64,000 nt of DNA from Emticicia aquatica (GCF_923079645.1 NZ_CAKLPY010000001.1:310001-374000), one strand, 5' to 3'. Counted from the stretch's first letter, positions 37,197-46,780 are shown. A program made the numbers and translations. The notes: generated by a model from the letters alone, not told the origin.

Positions 37197-37889
37197 TTGA
37201 CAACGATTTTTAAAGTGCAGAATCATACAGAACACAAATATTTGAATAAAAACGGGATCATTATTTTCATAAAAAATCCTCAATTAGGAAAGGTCAAAAC
37301 TCGTTTGGCCGCAACGGTCGGTAATGAGCGTGCATTGGAAATATATCAAGTTTTATTAAATCATACACAAAAAATAACCTCATCATTAAAGGTTGAGAAA
37401 TTTTTGTTTTACTCTGATTTTATTGATGAAAATGATATTTGGAGAAATGAATTTTATCATAAATCGTTACAAAATCCAGTTGAAGACCTTGGATTTAAAA
37501 TGGCCGATGCCTTTACTCAATTATTGGATGATGGATTTGAAAAAGCACTCATTATTGGAAGTGATTGCTTGGAATTAACTACTGATATTTTAATTACTGC
37601 GTTTGATGAACTTGCTGATAATGAGGTAGTTATTGGCCCCGCACTTGATGGCGGATATTACTTGATTGGTTTTAACTTCAATAAAATTGGAGAGCGTAGT
37701 AATGAGGTTTTGACTAATATTTTTTTAAATAAACAATGGAGTCACAATGAAGTTTATAAGGAGGCGATGCACTCTTTTGAAGTACTTAATTTGAAATATG
37801 CCCAACTCACAATACTAACTGACATTGATGAAGAAAAAGATTTTTTGAAAATGAGGTCCATATTAGATAATCAAGCTAATAACGATTGA
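37197..37889 (+). CDS. TIGR04282/DUF2064-type nucleotidyl-sugar transferase-like protein
   Basis: A 230-residue GT-A-fold protein. Family marks are 'GIIIFIKNPQLGKVKTRLAATVG' at about 20-42 (P-loop-like KTRL), 'LIIGSDCLELT' (acidic site) and 'PALDGGYYLIGF'. The only start compatible with this length is TTG at 37197; an in-frame GTG at codon 7 is an alternative. The enzymatic reaction is not known for most of the family, although glycosyl or nucleotidyl transfer is assumed. The 3' end overlaps the convergent coaE by 19 bases. Confidence 0.82.
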   Translation: MTTIFKVQNHTEHKYLNKNGIIIFIKNPQLGKVKTRLAATVGNERALEIYQVLLNHTQKITSSLKVEKFLFYSDFIDENDIWRNEFYHKSLQNPVEDLGFKMADAFTQLLDDGFEKALIIGSDCLELTTDILITAFDELADNEVVIGPALDGGYYLIGFNFNKIGERSNEVLTNIFLNKQWSHNEVYKEAMHSFEVLNLKYAQLTILTDIDEEKDFLKMRSILDNQANND

Positions 37890-38518
37890 TGAATGGCTAA
37901 AATCTGAGGCATTAATAGTTGTTTTTCATCATTAATGATTTGATAATCAGCTATTTTTTGAAATTCTTCTTCAGATCTTTGCCTAGAAATAATAGCTTCG
38001 ATTTCTTTTTGTGTACGTTGTGGGTCACGCTTTTTTATTCTATTAATGCGTAAATCCAATGGAGCTGAAACCACAATAACTTTATCCAAATCATTCCCAT
38101 TTCCAGCTGCTTTGGTTAAGGCGGCTTCTCTTAAAAGATAGGGTTGATTACTTTGAGCCTTTACCCACTGTTTGGTGTCTTCAAAAACTCGTGGATGAAT
38201 GAGCATATTGAGCATTTGCAAAAGCTGCGGATTGTCAAAAACTAACTTGGCAACCCACTTTCTATTATACTGATTATGAGCGTCGTAAGCTTCTCGGCCT
38301 AATAGCTCCTTGATTTCTTTTTTTAATTGTAAGTCGTTATTAGTAAGCCATTTAGCTCGTTCGTCAGCATAATACACAGGAATACCAAAAGTTTCAAAAA
38401 CCTTGCAAATGGTACTTTTTCCCGAACCTATGCCTCCTGTAATGCCAATACATTTAACGCGTTTTTTCGATAAATCAATGTTTTCAACGAAATGATTTGG
38501 CTGACTTTCTATTGACAT
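37871..38518 (-). CDS. coaE: Dephospho-CoA kinase
   Basis: A 215-residue kinase carrying out the last step of CoA synthesis. The P-loop 'GITGGIGSGKST' is at about 25-36 and 'YYADERAKWL' and 'KVIVVSAPLDLRINRIKKRD' are typical. I chose the ATG at 38518; a TTG three codons upstream is possible. The start lies just 6 bases after the GT2 stop, indicating an operon. An N-terminal extension of about 20 residues precedes the P-loop strand. Confidence 0.95.
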   Translation of the reverse strand: MSIESQPNHFVENIDLSKKRVKCIGITGGIGSGKSTICKVFETFGIPVYYADERAKWLTNNDLQLKKEIKELLGREAYDAHNQYNRKWVAKLVFDNPQLLQMLNMLIHPRVFEDTKQWVKAQSNQPYLLREAALTKAAGNGNDLDKVIVVSAPLDLRINRIKKRDPQRTQKEIEAIISRQRSEEEFQKIADYQIINDEKQLLMPQILAIHQSLLA

Positions 38519-38523
38519 GATTT

Positions 38524-39504
38524 TCAAATTTTAGGTTTTTCTTTTTTTACAAAATGTTCCCAAACAATGCTTTTTTGATAGATTTGACTTACTGTTTTGG
38601 GAGACTGTCTTTTCAGTTTTGGAATTAAACCATAGAAAGCAAAATGAGCTTTTATAATTGCTAAAAAGTCTGATAATGAGCCACTTAATAATAGTTTTAT
38701 TCCAGAAATGCCATCTAAAACCAGCCTAAATAATAAGGTAATAAATAGCTTATTTGATGGTAAGTTTTTGTAAAGCATCGCTAAGCCATTTCGATAGTTA
38801 AGAAAGGTTTTACGTGGATTTGATTTGTGTAAAGTTCCGCCTCCAACATGAAAAACGGTTGAATCTGAACAATAAAAAACTTTGTTTCCTGCATTTTTCA
38901 TTCGCCAACACAAGTCAATTTCTTCCATGTGTGCAAAAAAATGAGCATCGAAACCACCAAGTTTATGAAATATTTCAGCTCTTACAAACATACAAGCCCC
39001 AGTTGCCCAAAAAACTTCTTTCGTGTCATTATATTGACCTAAATCTTCTTCGTAAGCATCAAAAACTCTACCTCTACAAAATGGATAACCTAGCCAATCA
39101 ATGTAGCCGCCCGCAGCCCCTGCATATTCAAAATGTGTTTTTTGATGATAACTCCTTATCTTTGGTTGACAAGCAGCAATCGTTTTATCACTGTCCATCA
39201 AATCAATAATTGGCTGAATCCAATTGTGAGTAACTTCAACATCTGAGTTTAACAAAACATAATATTCTGCTTCAATCTGATTTAAAGCACTGTTATATCC
39301 GCCTGCAAAACCTTCATTCTGAGGTAGTTGAACGAGCTTAATTTGTGGATAAGTGTTTGCTAAAAAAACAATAGAATTATCCGTTGAAGCATTATCTGCA
39401 ACAATTATCTTACAATTTTCACTATAATTAACGACCGACTGCAAAAATGTTTCAAGAAATTTTTGCCCATTATAATTTAAAATAACAACAGCTACTTTTG
39501 TCAT
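38524..39504 (-). CDS. Glycosyltransferase family 2
   Basis: A 326-residue GT2 enzyme: 'VAVVILNYNGQKFLETFL' at the N-terminus, 'IIVADNASTDNSI', the acidic 'LLNSDVEVTH' (metal/nucleotide-sugar site), 'ATGACMFVRAEIF' and 'HMEEIDLCWRMKNAG'. The C-terminal part has a hydrophobic segment ('LFITLLFRLVLDGIS'). This rhamnosyl-transferase-like layout is common in cell-surface glycan synthesis. Sugar and acceptor unknown. In operon order ybaB - GT2 - coaE. Confidence 0.93.
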   Translation of the reverse strand: MTKVAVVILNYNGQKFLETFLQSVVNYSENCKIIVADNASTDNSIVFLANTYPQIKLVQLPQNEGFAGGYNSALNQIEAEYYVLLNSDVEVTHNWIQPIIDLMDSDKTIAACQPKIRSYHQKTHFEYAGAAGGYIDWLGYPFCRGRVFDAYEEDLGQYNDTKEVFWATGACMFVRAEIFHKLGGFDAHFFAHMEEIDLCWRMKNAGNKVFYCSDSTVFHVGGGTLHKSNPRKTFLNYRNGLAMLYKNLPSNKLFITLLFRLVLDGISGIKLLLSGSLSDFLAIIKAHFAFYGLIPKLKRQSPKTVSQIYQKSIVWEHFVKKEKPKI

Positions 39505-39511
39505 GAATTTT

Positions 39512-39853
39512 TTACTTAAATAATTTATCCAAATCCATTCCAGGGATATTTGGTATCATTCCTTCTGTTGATTTTTGCAGCTCTGCTTTGGCTTTTTCTT
39601 CTACTTTTTCTAAGGCCTTATTTGTTGCTGCTACAATTAAGTCTTGTAAAATTTCACGGTCGCTGGCTTTCATCAAATCTTCATCAATTTCGATGCTTAC
39701 CAATTGCTTTTTGCCATTAGCTGTTGCTTTTACCATACCAGCACCAGCTTCACCTGTTTCTATTATTTTTACTAAATTTTCTTGTGCTTCTTGCATTCGG
39801 GTTTGCATTTCTTTCATTTTGCTTGCCATCCCGAAAAGGTCTCCCATATTCAT
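39512..39853 (-). CDS. YbaB/EbfC-family nucleoid-associated protein
   Basis: A 113-residue protein from the ATG at 39853 (a second ATG is 6 bases on). It has the family shape: a Met/Lys-rich N-terminal helix ('FGMASKMKEMQTRMQEAQ'), a short beta core ('VKATANGKKQLVSIEIDEDL'), then a helix 'LQDLIVAATNKALEKVEEKAK'. It binds DNA as a dimer with little sequence preference. A dnaX-recR link often seen for ybaB is not present here; the gene leads into GT2 and coaE. Confidence 0.92.
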   Translation of the reverse strand: MNMGDLFGMASKMKEMQTRMQEAQENLVKIIETGEAGAGMVKATANGKKQLVSIEIDEDLMKASDREILQDLIVAATNKALEKVEEKAKAELQKSTEGMIPNIPGMDLDKLFK

Positions 39854-39889
39854 ATCCTTATGATTTAAGTTTGAAGTGCAAATATACAC

Positions 39890-39921
39890 AAAAAGGCAGT
39901 CGCTTTCGGGACTGCCTTTTT
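39890..39921 (-). terminator. Intrinsic terminator downstream of the gliding-type protein
   Basis: Twelve-bp stem aaaaaggcagtc (39890-39901) / gactgccttttt (39910-39921), loop 8 bases. On the minus strand it follows the gene at 39985-42063 and lies before ybaB. Confidence 0.85.
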
Positions 39922-39984
39922 GTAATTTTATAAATAATAATAATATGATTGAATGTTTTATTTTTTGGAAAAAATTTGCCACAA

Positions 39985-42063
39985 TTACCTTACCAAGGTG
40001 ATTGAACCAACTTTCTCAAACTTTTGTCCTGCAGGGTCTAATCCGAAGATTTTAAAACCATAATTTCCTGGTGGAGCAGGTGTAACGCCGTCAGTTCCTG
40101 TGCCATTCCAGCCTGTATCAATATCGTTACTTTCAAAAATTACATTTCCCCAGCGGTCATAAATTTCTAAATTATAAGTAACAATAAATCTTCCTTTCGC
40201 TGAAAAAGTATCATTGTTGCCATCATCATTCGGTGAAAAAGCCACTGGGACATAAATCTGTGCTGGAGTAATGAAGGTATAAATATTAGAGTTACAAGTA
40301 AATGGCCATGATATAATACTACCATTGACATTTAGTGGTACTCGTTGGACAGCCTTAATCATGAATTTTGCTTTTCCAAGAGCATTCGGATTGTTTAAAA
40401 TATTATCAATTTGTGCTTTTACACCCAATGTAATATCAGTTGTAAGGTCAACGCTCTGTGTATTTCCATTTTCATCAACTATTTCAACATAATATTCGAC
40501 TGGAGAAGTATTAGGACTCGGAATCACAAATGGGGTCCAATTAAGTGTATTCGGTTGATTTGATGTCAAAAATACACTACAAAAAACAGGGGATGGCTCT
40601 GACGAATTACCACATTGGTCTTGGTATTCTACTTTATAGCAATATTGCTGTTTTTCGGGTTCTACATTTTGGTCGTTATAAAAGTTTTCAGTCGTTTCCT
40701 TTACTTTTGTAAAGTTAGTAGAACCACCTTCCGAACGGTAAAATATATATTTAGCCTCTCTGGCATTTGGCTCAAAAACATTAAAAGAAATTAAAGTAGG
40801 ACTACTAACCGAAACAGTTGCAATTACTTTTGGTTCAAATTTTGGCGTTGTTGCAGGGTCAACTAGTACAAAAGGAGACTTAATTAAAACCCTGTCGGCT
40901 GGTGTTGTCCCCAAATATGCAGTAAGTCCGAAATTATATTTTTTTGTACAATCTAAGGCGTCAAATGTGTAACTTGTTTCGGTTGGAGTATTTGGAGCTC
41001 CTGTATTTGGGTTTGCTCCACTTGGTGACTCACTGTAATTAATCGCATATCTAGTCACATTTGGGTCAGGAGAGTTCCAGTTAAGTTTAGCAATTTTTGA
41101 ACTAACAATTGTGGCCTTTGGTACAATCGTGCATACTTCGTTAGAAGTTGATACATTATTACAAGCATCGACTGTTTTTAATCGGAAGCAATATTCTTTT
41201 GTACCGTCAAGCCCTGTTATCGTTTCATTGGCTGAAGTACTACTATTAGCACGATTTATTTTTTTGCCAGTATCAACCCAACTGCCATTTTTAGGTTTTT
41301 GTTCAATAATATAATCACTTCCTGCCAAACCATCTACCATAGTGATTTTACTACTCGTTCCACCGCTAAGTCCTTCGAGTTCACTGATACGTGGTTCACT
41401 ATTAAAACCATTCAGAAAAACAGGGCTTGTACTTGTACAAGCCACAAAATTTGTACTACCTCTTGTATATAATGCTTCAATTTGAGGAGGGGATGCCGGA
41501 GCAGCAGCATAAGTATGAGCCATTTCATGTGGCCAAACAGTTACTTGTGCTGAAAATGATTGGTCGCCATCACCCCAAACAATTCTGTATTTTCCATGTT
41601 TTCTGTTTTTGGGAGTATCCAAAAATTTGACAGTAATGCTAGTTGCTCCACATTGACTAATAGTAAAATCTGGTGCTTCTGTCTGAATTATTTCTACGGC
41701 TTTACAAGTAACATAGGCAATACTATTTTCATTTCCACCTTGTAATATCCAATAAACGCCTGGGCTGCTAACAGTCCAGGTAGTTTGACTTGTAGTTGGA
41801 AATACAATATCATCACCTTCTTTGAAATCAAAAATATAACCTAAATTAGTCAATGCCCCTCCAGTGTTACCAACAGCACCTGAAACTGATATAGTTGATG
41901 AACTACTTGTATAATCAAGACAAGCTTGCTGAGGGGTTACATTGAAAGTTCCTCCTAAAGAAATACCTCCTCCAGGGTTTGTGCATTTTGAAGGTTGACC
42001 AAAAGAAAGGGTAGTTATGCAAATAACTAATAACCCCAATAAAATAAATCTGATACGGGACAT
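39985..42063 (-). CDS. Secreted protein with gliding-motility-associated C-terminal domain (T9SS type B)
   Basis: A 692-residue exported protein. Signal peptide 1-22 ('LLGLLVICITTLSFG'). The middle consists of Ig/FN3-like modules with cysteine pairs ('TKEYCFRLKTVDACNNVST', 'QYCYKVEYQDQCGNSSE'). The last 90 residues are the gliding-type CTD: 'VPVAFSPNDDGNNDTFSAKG', 'YNLEIYDRWGNVIFES', 'WNGTGTDG' and '...NYGFKIFGLDPAGQ'. This is a type B T9SS signal. Likely a surface adhesin-like protein; no enzyme domain seen. Confidence 0.92.
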   Translation of the reverse strand: MSRIRFILLGLLVICITTLSFGQPSKCTNPGGGISLGGTFNVTPQQACLDYTSSSSTISVSGAVGNTGGALTNLGYIFDFKEGDDIVFPTTSQTTWTVSSPGVYWILQGGNENSIAYVTCKAVEIIQTEAPDFTISQCGATSITVKFLDTPKNRKHGKYRIVWGDGDQSFSAQVTVWPHEMAHTYAAAPASPPQIEALYTRGSTNFVACTSTSPVFLNGFNSEPRISELEGLSGGTSSKITMVDGLAGSDYIIEQKPKNGSWVDTGKKINRANSSTSANETITGLDGTKEYCFRLKTVDACNNVSTSNEVCTIVPKATIVSSKIAKLNWNSPDPNVTRYAINYSESPSGANPNTGAPNTPTETSYTFDALDCTKKYNFGLTAYLGTTPADRVLIKSPFVLVDPATTPKFEPKVIATVSVSSPTLISFNVFEPNAREAKYIFYRSEGGSTNFTKVKETTENFYNDQNVEPEKQQYCYKVEYQDQCGNSSEPSPVFCSVFLTSNQPNTLNWTPFVIPSPNTSPVEYYVEIVDENGNTQSVDLTTDITLGVKAQIDNILNNPNALGKAKFMIKAVQRVPLNVNGSIISWPFTCNSNIYTFITPAQIYVPVAFSPNDDGNNDTFSAKGRFIVTYNLEIYDRWGNVIFESNDIDTGWNGTGTDGVTPAPPGNYGFKIFGLDPAGQKFEKVGSITLVR

Positions 42064-42309
42064 AAGATATAATCATTTCATGTGTTCACTCACTCAGTGG
42101 TTAAAAGCAAAAATCATGCCCGACAAGGGGAAGTCAGTATTATAACGAAAGGAAAGTATAGATTATTAAGTAAAATTTATAAAATGTAGCGAGAAATGCA
42201 AGGGAGGAGGAATAATATTTTTTTTATATATTGTTGATAGTCAGTTAATTATCAGCTTATTTGAGCTAAATTTAAAAATTGGCTTAATATTTGTTCAATA
42301 ATTTATCGA

Positions 42310-43005
42310 CTAATTGAAAGGAAAAGGATTGACTCCTTTCACTGTGCCAAATGTTTTAAACGGTACAAAACGAGCAAATAATTCTTCTGAATACCAGCCT
42401 TCTGAATGTGTTTTCTTAATAATTTCAGCGTGTTCTCGCTGGCGATAAGCAAATTTTTTAACGTCGTCTAAACTATTCCAAACTGAAAATGTGGCTTGCC
42501 GTAAAAAAGGCATTTCCCCAATTCCAACTGAAGTAATGAAGCCTTGAGCATTTCCCATTGAAGCAGCAACCTTCGGAACATTTTTCCAAAATCCCGCTAA
42601 TTTAGTTAATCGAATGGTAGCACGAGTCAGAACTGCAATTGGCCCATTATACATTTTATCGGGCGTCGGATTACCAAAAGGTTCTTTGTTATCCCATTTT
42701 CCGTGAGATTCATAAGGTAAGCAAAGTATTGTCCACTGTTCTTTCGTGAAAAAACGCCACCAAAACCAAACAAATGAGTCATTTTGAAACTTTATGAAAT
42801 CACTTTCTTTATCCCAAACGGCCATCATTCCCCATTGTTGATAATCTGGATGTATATCAAACGTGCCATTTTTTCCGCAGCCTAATAATTTCCAAAATTT
42901 TAGATTTGCTCTAAAAAAAAGAGGAATATGCAGAATCGCCATCGAAATAAATGCAAACGGAATAAAGTATTTTGGGTAGCGTACAATGGTAAGTGAAACA
43001 AGCAT
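42310..43005 (-). CDS. Spheroidene monooxygenase (CrtA)-like protein
   Basis: A 231-residue protein with a hydrophobic N-terminus (12-32) and a domain recalling CrtA: 'ISMAILHIPLFFRANLKFWKLLGCG' early, aromatic-rich 'DSFVWFWWRFFTKEQWTIL', and 'GFITSVGIGEMPFLRQATFSVWNSLDDVKKFAYR'. CrtA enzymes oxygenate carotenoids, but members outside photosynthetic bacteria are uncharacterised. It lies 86 bases downstream of the methyltransferase and type III PKS genes on the same strand, so it may tailor the polyketide (inference). Confidence 0.65.
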   Translation of the reverse strand: MLVSLTIVRYPKYFIPFAFISMAILHIPLFFRANLKFWKLLGCGKNGTFDIHPDYQQWGMMAVWDKESDFIKFQNDSFVWFWWRFFTKEQWTILCLPYESHGKWDNKEPFGNPTPDKMYNGPIAVLTRATIRLTKLAGFWKNVPKVAASMGNAQGFITSVGIGEMPFLRQATFSVWNSLDDVKKFAYRQREHAEIIKKTHSEGWYSEELFARFVPFKTFGTVKGVNPFPFN

Positions 43006-43091
43006 TTCTTTTGAGGGAGTAAGAATGAATACCTTCAGTCCTATCTATAAACAGATATTTTGCTCAAAATGTTAAATAATTATTTCAATAA

Positions 43092-43805
43092 TTACTTAGT
43101 TTCTACTAAAATCAGCCATCGGAAGGCCCATTTCCATTGTATTTTGTATTGTTCAATGCCTGCTTCTTTTAGTAAAATCTCCCATTCCTTTCGGCTGAAA
43201 CCTCTTAAAACAGATAATGGAGCATCATTTTTGACTAAATATGATTTTGAAAATAAATGTGTGAGCCATTTAATAGAATAATAGGCGAGTGGATGTCGGT
43301 GCAAATCTGCAATTACGAAGCCAGTTTGTGCATTTTGGTGCATCCAACGGAGCATTTTTATGAGTTCTGCATCTTGAAAATGATGACAAAACAATGAATT
43401 AAAAATGATGTGAGATTTTCCTTCTGGAAATGTAGCAAGTTGATAATCAGCAATTTGATATTTTATAATTGACGTTTTTGAGTTGAATTTTTCTGCAAAC
43501 CGTACGCAATCTTCCTTTAAATCGACGCCGCCTAGCTGCGATGTAATTTGTTTTTTTCTTAGATATTTATCAATCGCTCTTAGATTATCTCCACCACCGC
43601 TGCCAATTTCAAATATATTTATTTTTTCAGAAATACTTGAAAATTTAGAATTAATAAAATATTTAATTCCATCTAAAATAATTGAATGTCCGCCAAGTGT
43701 TCGATTAATAAAATCTAATTCATGCAGATTTTGATAAAGATCTTCGGTTGGAATATCTTCATTATCAAGAAGTTCGGCTTGGTATGAGCGAGTATTGAAT
43801 GTCAT
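43092..43805 (-). CDS. Class I SAM-dependent methyltransferase (polyketide-locus)
   Basis: A 237-residue methyltransferase. Motif I is 'NIFEIGSGGGDNLRAI' (about 63-78), motif II-like 'QLGGVDLKEDCVRFAEKF', and 'HIIFNSLFCHHFQDAELI' is the post-II strand. The start overlaps the stop of the type III PKS gene by 4 bases, so translation is probably coupled and it likely methylates the PKS product. Methyltransferases of this kind commonly sit beside bacterial type III PKS genes. Confidence 0.88.
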   Translation of the reverse strand: MTFNTRSYQAELLDNEDIPTEDLYQNLHELDFINRTLGGHSIILDGIKYFINSKFSSISEKINIFEIGSGGGDNLRAIDKYLRKKQITSQLGGVDLKEDCVRFAEKFNSKTSIIKYQIADYQLATFPEGKSHIIFNSLFCHHFQDAELIKMLRWMHQNAQTGFVIADLHRHPLAYYSIKWLTHLFSKSYLVKNDAPLSVLRGFSRKEWEILLKEAGIEQYKIQWKWAFRWLILVETK

Positions 43806-44890
43806 TTTTCTAAAATTACACTTTCCATCGTGATTCCTGGTCCAAAAGCAACAGCGAATATGTTTCTTTGCTTTGATTGGTCGAAATCAGTTGCGAAAAT
43901 TTCGTTCATCATTTCTTTTATCACAAATAAAATAGTTGGCGATGACATATTTCCATACTTTTTTAAAACTTCGTAAGATTTTGACAAATTATTTCGATTC
44001 AAATCAAGAGAAGTTTCAACCGCTTCTAAAATATTTTTTCCACCAGGATGAATTGCCCAATCCGTGATATTTTCTGCTGAAAGATTAAGTTTTTGTAGGG
44101 AATTATCTAATAATTGCTTGATTTCTTGTTTAATCAACTTAGGAACATGATTGGAAAGCGTCATCAAAAAACCTGTACTCGAAAGTTGCCAAGCCATATC
44201 AGCTTGTCCACTTAGGGCAAGTTGCGAATAAAATTGCTTGATTTCCAAGCCTTTTACATTTTTTTCAGAAGAAATCAAACAAGCAGCCGACCCATCAGCA
44301 AAAAGTGTGGAAGATAAAACTGCATCAACATCGTTTGATTGTTGGAAATGCAGCGTACATAATTCCGTACAAACGACTAAAACCTTCGCAGAAGCATCAG
44401 CTCGACAAAATGCATCAGCAATTTTGAGTGCGTGAATAGCCGCATAGCAACCCATAAAGTTGATTGAAGTACGCACAATATTTGGCGAAAGTCCTAGTTT
44501 CTGAACCAAAAAAATATCTATTCCTGGTGCCGAAATACCTGTGCAGGTAACTGTTATTAGATGTGTAATTTCTTTAATATCAGTATTTTGAAGGCAATTA
44601 TTAATAGCTTCGATTGATAAATTGGTGGCTGCTTCATTATAAAGAGCCATTCTTTTTTCAAGTGTAGGAATTGAAGAATGATTACCGAAAAAATTCCATT
44701 GCTCAGGTGGTAAAGAGAAATCTGGAAAAACAGAATAACGGGTATCAATACCACTTCGGTGGTATAAAATTGGTAATAGTTTTTTTGTCTTTTCATCAGG
44801 GTTGTTGGCTTCAAGCATAAAGTGCATGATGTCAGTTTGCTGATGACAAAAAGGTGGATTAGCAGTACCTATGGCTATGATTTTTGACAT
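43802..44890 (-). CDS. Type III polyketide synthase (chalcone/stilbene synthase-like)
   Basis: A 362-residue condensing enzyme. The catalytic Cys148 is in 'SINFMGCYAAIHAL', with the catalytic His ('AIHPGGKNILEAVE', about 290) and Asn ('YGNMSSPTILF', about 323) both present; the C-terminal 'AFGPGITMES' loop matches the family's GFGPG. It extends an acyl-CoA starter with malonyl units to give an alkylpyrone or alkylresorcinol-type product. First gene of a coupled pair with a methyltransferase. Confidence 0.94.
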   Translation of the reverse strand: MSKIIAIGTANPPFCHQQTDIMHFMLEANNPDEKTKKLLPILYHRSGIDTRYSVFPDFSLPPEQWNFFGNHSSIPTLEKRMALYNEAATNLSIEAINNCLQNTDIKEITHLITVTCTGISAPGIDIFLVQKLGLSPNIVRTSINFMGCYAAIHALKIADAFCRADASAKVLVVCTELCTLHFQQSNDVDAVLSSTLFADGSAACLISSEKNVKGLEIKQFYSQLALSGQADMAWQLSSTGFLMTLSNHVPKLIKQEIKQLLDNSLQKLNLSAENITDWAIHPGGKNILEAVETSLDLNRNNLSKSYEVLKKYGNMSSPTILFVIKEMMNEIFATDFDQSKQRNIFAVAFGPGITMESVILEK

Positions 44891-44943
44891 GCAAAAAATT
44901 ACGGTAAATTATTAAGCTTGATTAAACAGGCTCATAATGGAAG

Positions 44944-45672
44944 TTACGAAAAACACTCCATAAAAACTCTATATACGAAGTTTTTATCTTTTTGGAGGTC
45001 TTGATAGCGAACAACGAAGTTTTCGTCATCAAGGCTAAATTGAGTAACACTTAATGTTTTCAATTTGTTTTCTCGATTCATTCTAATGTCATTTCTAGTA
45101 TCTCCTTTTCCACCGAAATGATGAAATTTTAGGATTGCTTCCTCATTACAATTAGGGTTTTTGGTAAGAAAATCGCTAAACCATTGTTCTCGTTCTCGAA
45201 TTATTTCTGGTGTATAAAGCGTTACAGAAGACCAAATTTTGGGCTTGTTTGCATCGATTTCTTGGTGATGAATCTTTGAGCCAGTCCAACGTAACTCATT
45301 GATTGATAATGTGTTTTCACGGTCAATTATAACTAATGTGAACGGTTCAATACCATTAAAGGTATAGTTATGAATGAAAGATTCAACGTTTAGAAATTGA
45401 TAAAAATCTAAAATTACTTGTCCTCTACTATGTCGATAAGGTGGTGCAGAAATATGTTTTTCTAAACCGCCGTTGAGTAAGCACAGCGTAAATTGATTGC
45501 ATCCGCCAATCCATGTTCCGCTGCTAACGGGATCTTTTGGAAAGAAGATGTATCTACCATTTATTTCATATTTTCTCGGTGGAATTGCCGCTTCTCGTAC
45601 CACACTTTCATCACGATTAGAAGTGAAATAATAACCGTTTTTCCCAGTTGGGATATATGTTAATACGCACAT
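44944..45672 (-). CDS. NRDE/TANGO2-family protein
   Basis: A 242-residue protein starting MCVLTYIPTGKNGYYFTSNRDES, the NRDE motif region that names the family, with Cys2 in the position of an N-terminal nucleophile. 'SSGTWIGGCNQFTLCLLNGG' follows. The fold is probably Ntn-hydrolase-like. Biochemical role unknown; the eukaryotic homologue is linked to heme/lipid handling. The gene is the last one before the PKS locus on this strand; 54 bases separate it from the PKS ATG. Confidence 0.9.
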   Translation of the reverse strand: MCVLTYIPTGKNGYYFTSNRDESVVREAAIPPRKYEINGRYIFFPKDPVSSGTWIGGCNQFTLCLLNGGLEKHISAPPYRHSRGQVILDFYQFLNVESFIHNYTFNGIEPFTLVIIDRENTLSINELRWTGSKIHHQEIDANKPKIWSSVTLYTPEIIREREQWFSDFLTKNPNCNEEAILKFHHFGGKGDTRNDIRMNRENKLKTLSVTQFSLDDENFVVRYQDLQKDKNFVYRVFMECFS

Positions 45673-45708
45673 TTTTAGATAAATTATTATTAGTGATGAA
45701 AATGTATT

Positions 45709-46218
45709 TTAAATTTCAACGACCATTTCTTGACGATGCTTTACGGTTGAATACGCTACACCAAAATTTTTCGGTATATCAATTTTATCAAAATTTTCCT
45801 GTAACCCAATGCGTATCAAGGCGTAATGATGAATAGAATGCTCGACTAAATAAACCATTTCACGTATGAAATTTGTTTCTATAAAATGCTGACTGTCAGA
45901 GTTATAGTTAACAGAAAGCAACAATGGCTCGTTCAGGTTTTTGATATTTTCAATTTGAGTCTCAATCAATTTCAAGATTGAAAGTGTGTAGTTCAAATCA
46001 TTTTCGAGCATTAAATTTCGTTCGCGGGCATCATAATCAACAATACCACCTAATATTCCTTTGAGTAAACATTGATAAAATTCAACTATGTGACGCGTAT
46101 GCTGACCAATACTACTTCCGTTGAGTACGTCAAGAGATTTTGAATAATCATTAGGTTTGAGTTGCTTGAGCAAATTAGATAGTTGCTTCACAACTTCTGT
46201 AAAAATGACACTTTTCAT
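45709..46218 (-). CDS. DinB-family protein
   Basis: A 169-residue four-helix-bundle protein. Candidate metal-binding histidines of the DinB/YfiT fold are visible in 'SIGQHTRHIVEFYQCLL' and 'VEHSIHHYALIRIG'. DinB-like proteins include thiol-S-transferases; the actual substrate here is unknown. Its start overlaps the YceI gene stop by 4 bases, showing they are cotranscribed. Confidence 0.85.
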   Translation of the reverse strand: MKSVIFTEVVKQLSNLLKQLKPNDYSKSLDVLNGSSIGQHTRHIVEFYQCLLKGILGGIVDYDARERNLMLENDLNYTLSILKLIETQIENIKNLNEPLLLSVNYNSDSQHFIETNFIREMVYLVEHSIHHYALIRIGLQENFDKIDIPKNFGVAYSTVKHRQEMVVEI

Positions 46219-46769
46219 TGCTGTGTATTGATTGTAATGTTTATTGTTGCGACGTCGCCGAGTAATGCACTTTTTTCTCCGATGCCAAATTCGATTCGGT
46301 TAATGGCAAAAGAACTTTTAAAAATACCTTGATTATTATCGTTTTGCGTAAAGGTGAACGGGATTTTTATTGCTTTAGTAATATTTTTAATGGTTAGATT
46401 AAAATAGCCATTGTATTCAGTTTCTTTGCTTGATTTTTCAATTTTAGTCGAGACAATTGAAATTTTCGGGTACTTTTCAACATCGAAATAATCATCACTT
46501 CTCATCGTATTATCTCGTAAATTAATGCCAGTATTTATGGTTTTTACATCAATACTTGCTTTGATAGAAGCTGATGCTAAATGCTGAGGGTCAAAAGCAA
46601 ATGAACCAATAAAACCTTTAAATGAGCCATCGGCTGTTGCTCCTAAAGAGTGTTTAATTTTAAAGGTGATTGATGCCGTAATTGGCTTCCATATTTGTGC
46701 TTGAGTATTAATTTGAAAATTTAGAATGCTGATTATCAATGAAATATAGAAAATGATTTTTTTGTTCAT
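46215..46769 (-). CDS. YceI-family periplasmic lipid-binding protein
   Basis: A 184-residue exported protein. Signal peptide 1-24 ('LIISILNFQINTQAQ'). The mature part is the YceI lipocalin-like barrel: 'SITFKIKHSLGATADGSFKGF' and 'RDNTMRSDDYFDVEKYPKISIVS'. YceI proteins bind isoprenoids and long-chain hydrophobic ligands. It is in a row with a beta-barrel protein gene (11-base gap) and DinB (overlap). Confidence 0.92.
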   Translation of the reverse strand: MNKKIIFYISLIISILNFQINTQAQIWKPITASITFKIKHSLGATADGSFKGFIGSFAFDPQHLASASIKASIDVKTINTGINLRDNTMRSDDYFDVEKYPKISIVSTKIEKSSKETEYNGYFNLTIKNITKAIKIPFTFTQNDNNQGIFKSSFAINRIEFGIGEKSALLGDVATINITINTQQ

Positions 46770-46780
46770 CGCTGGTCAAT

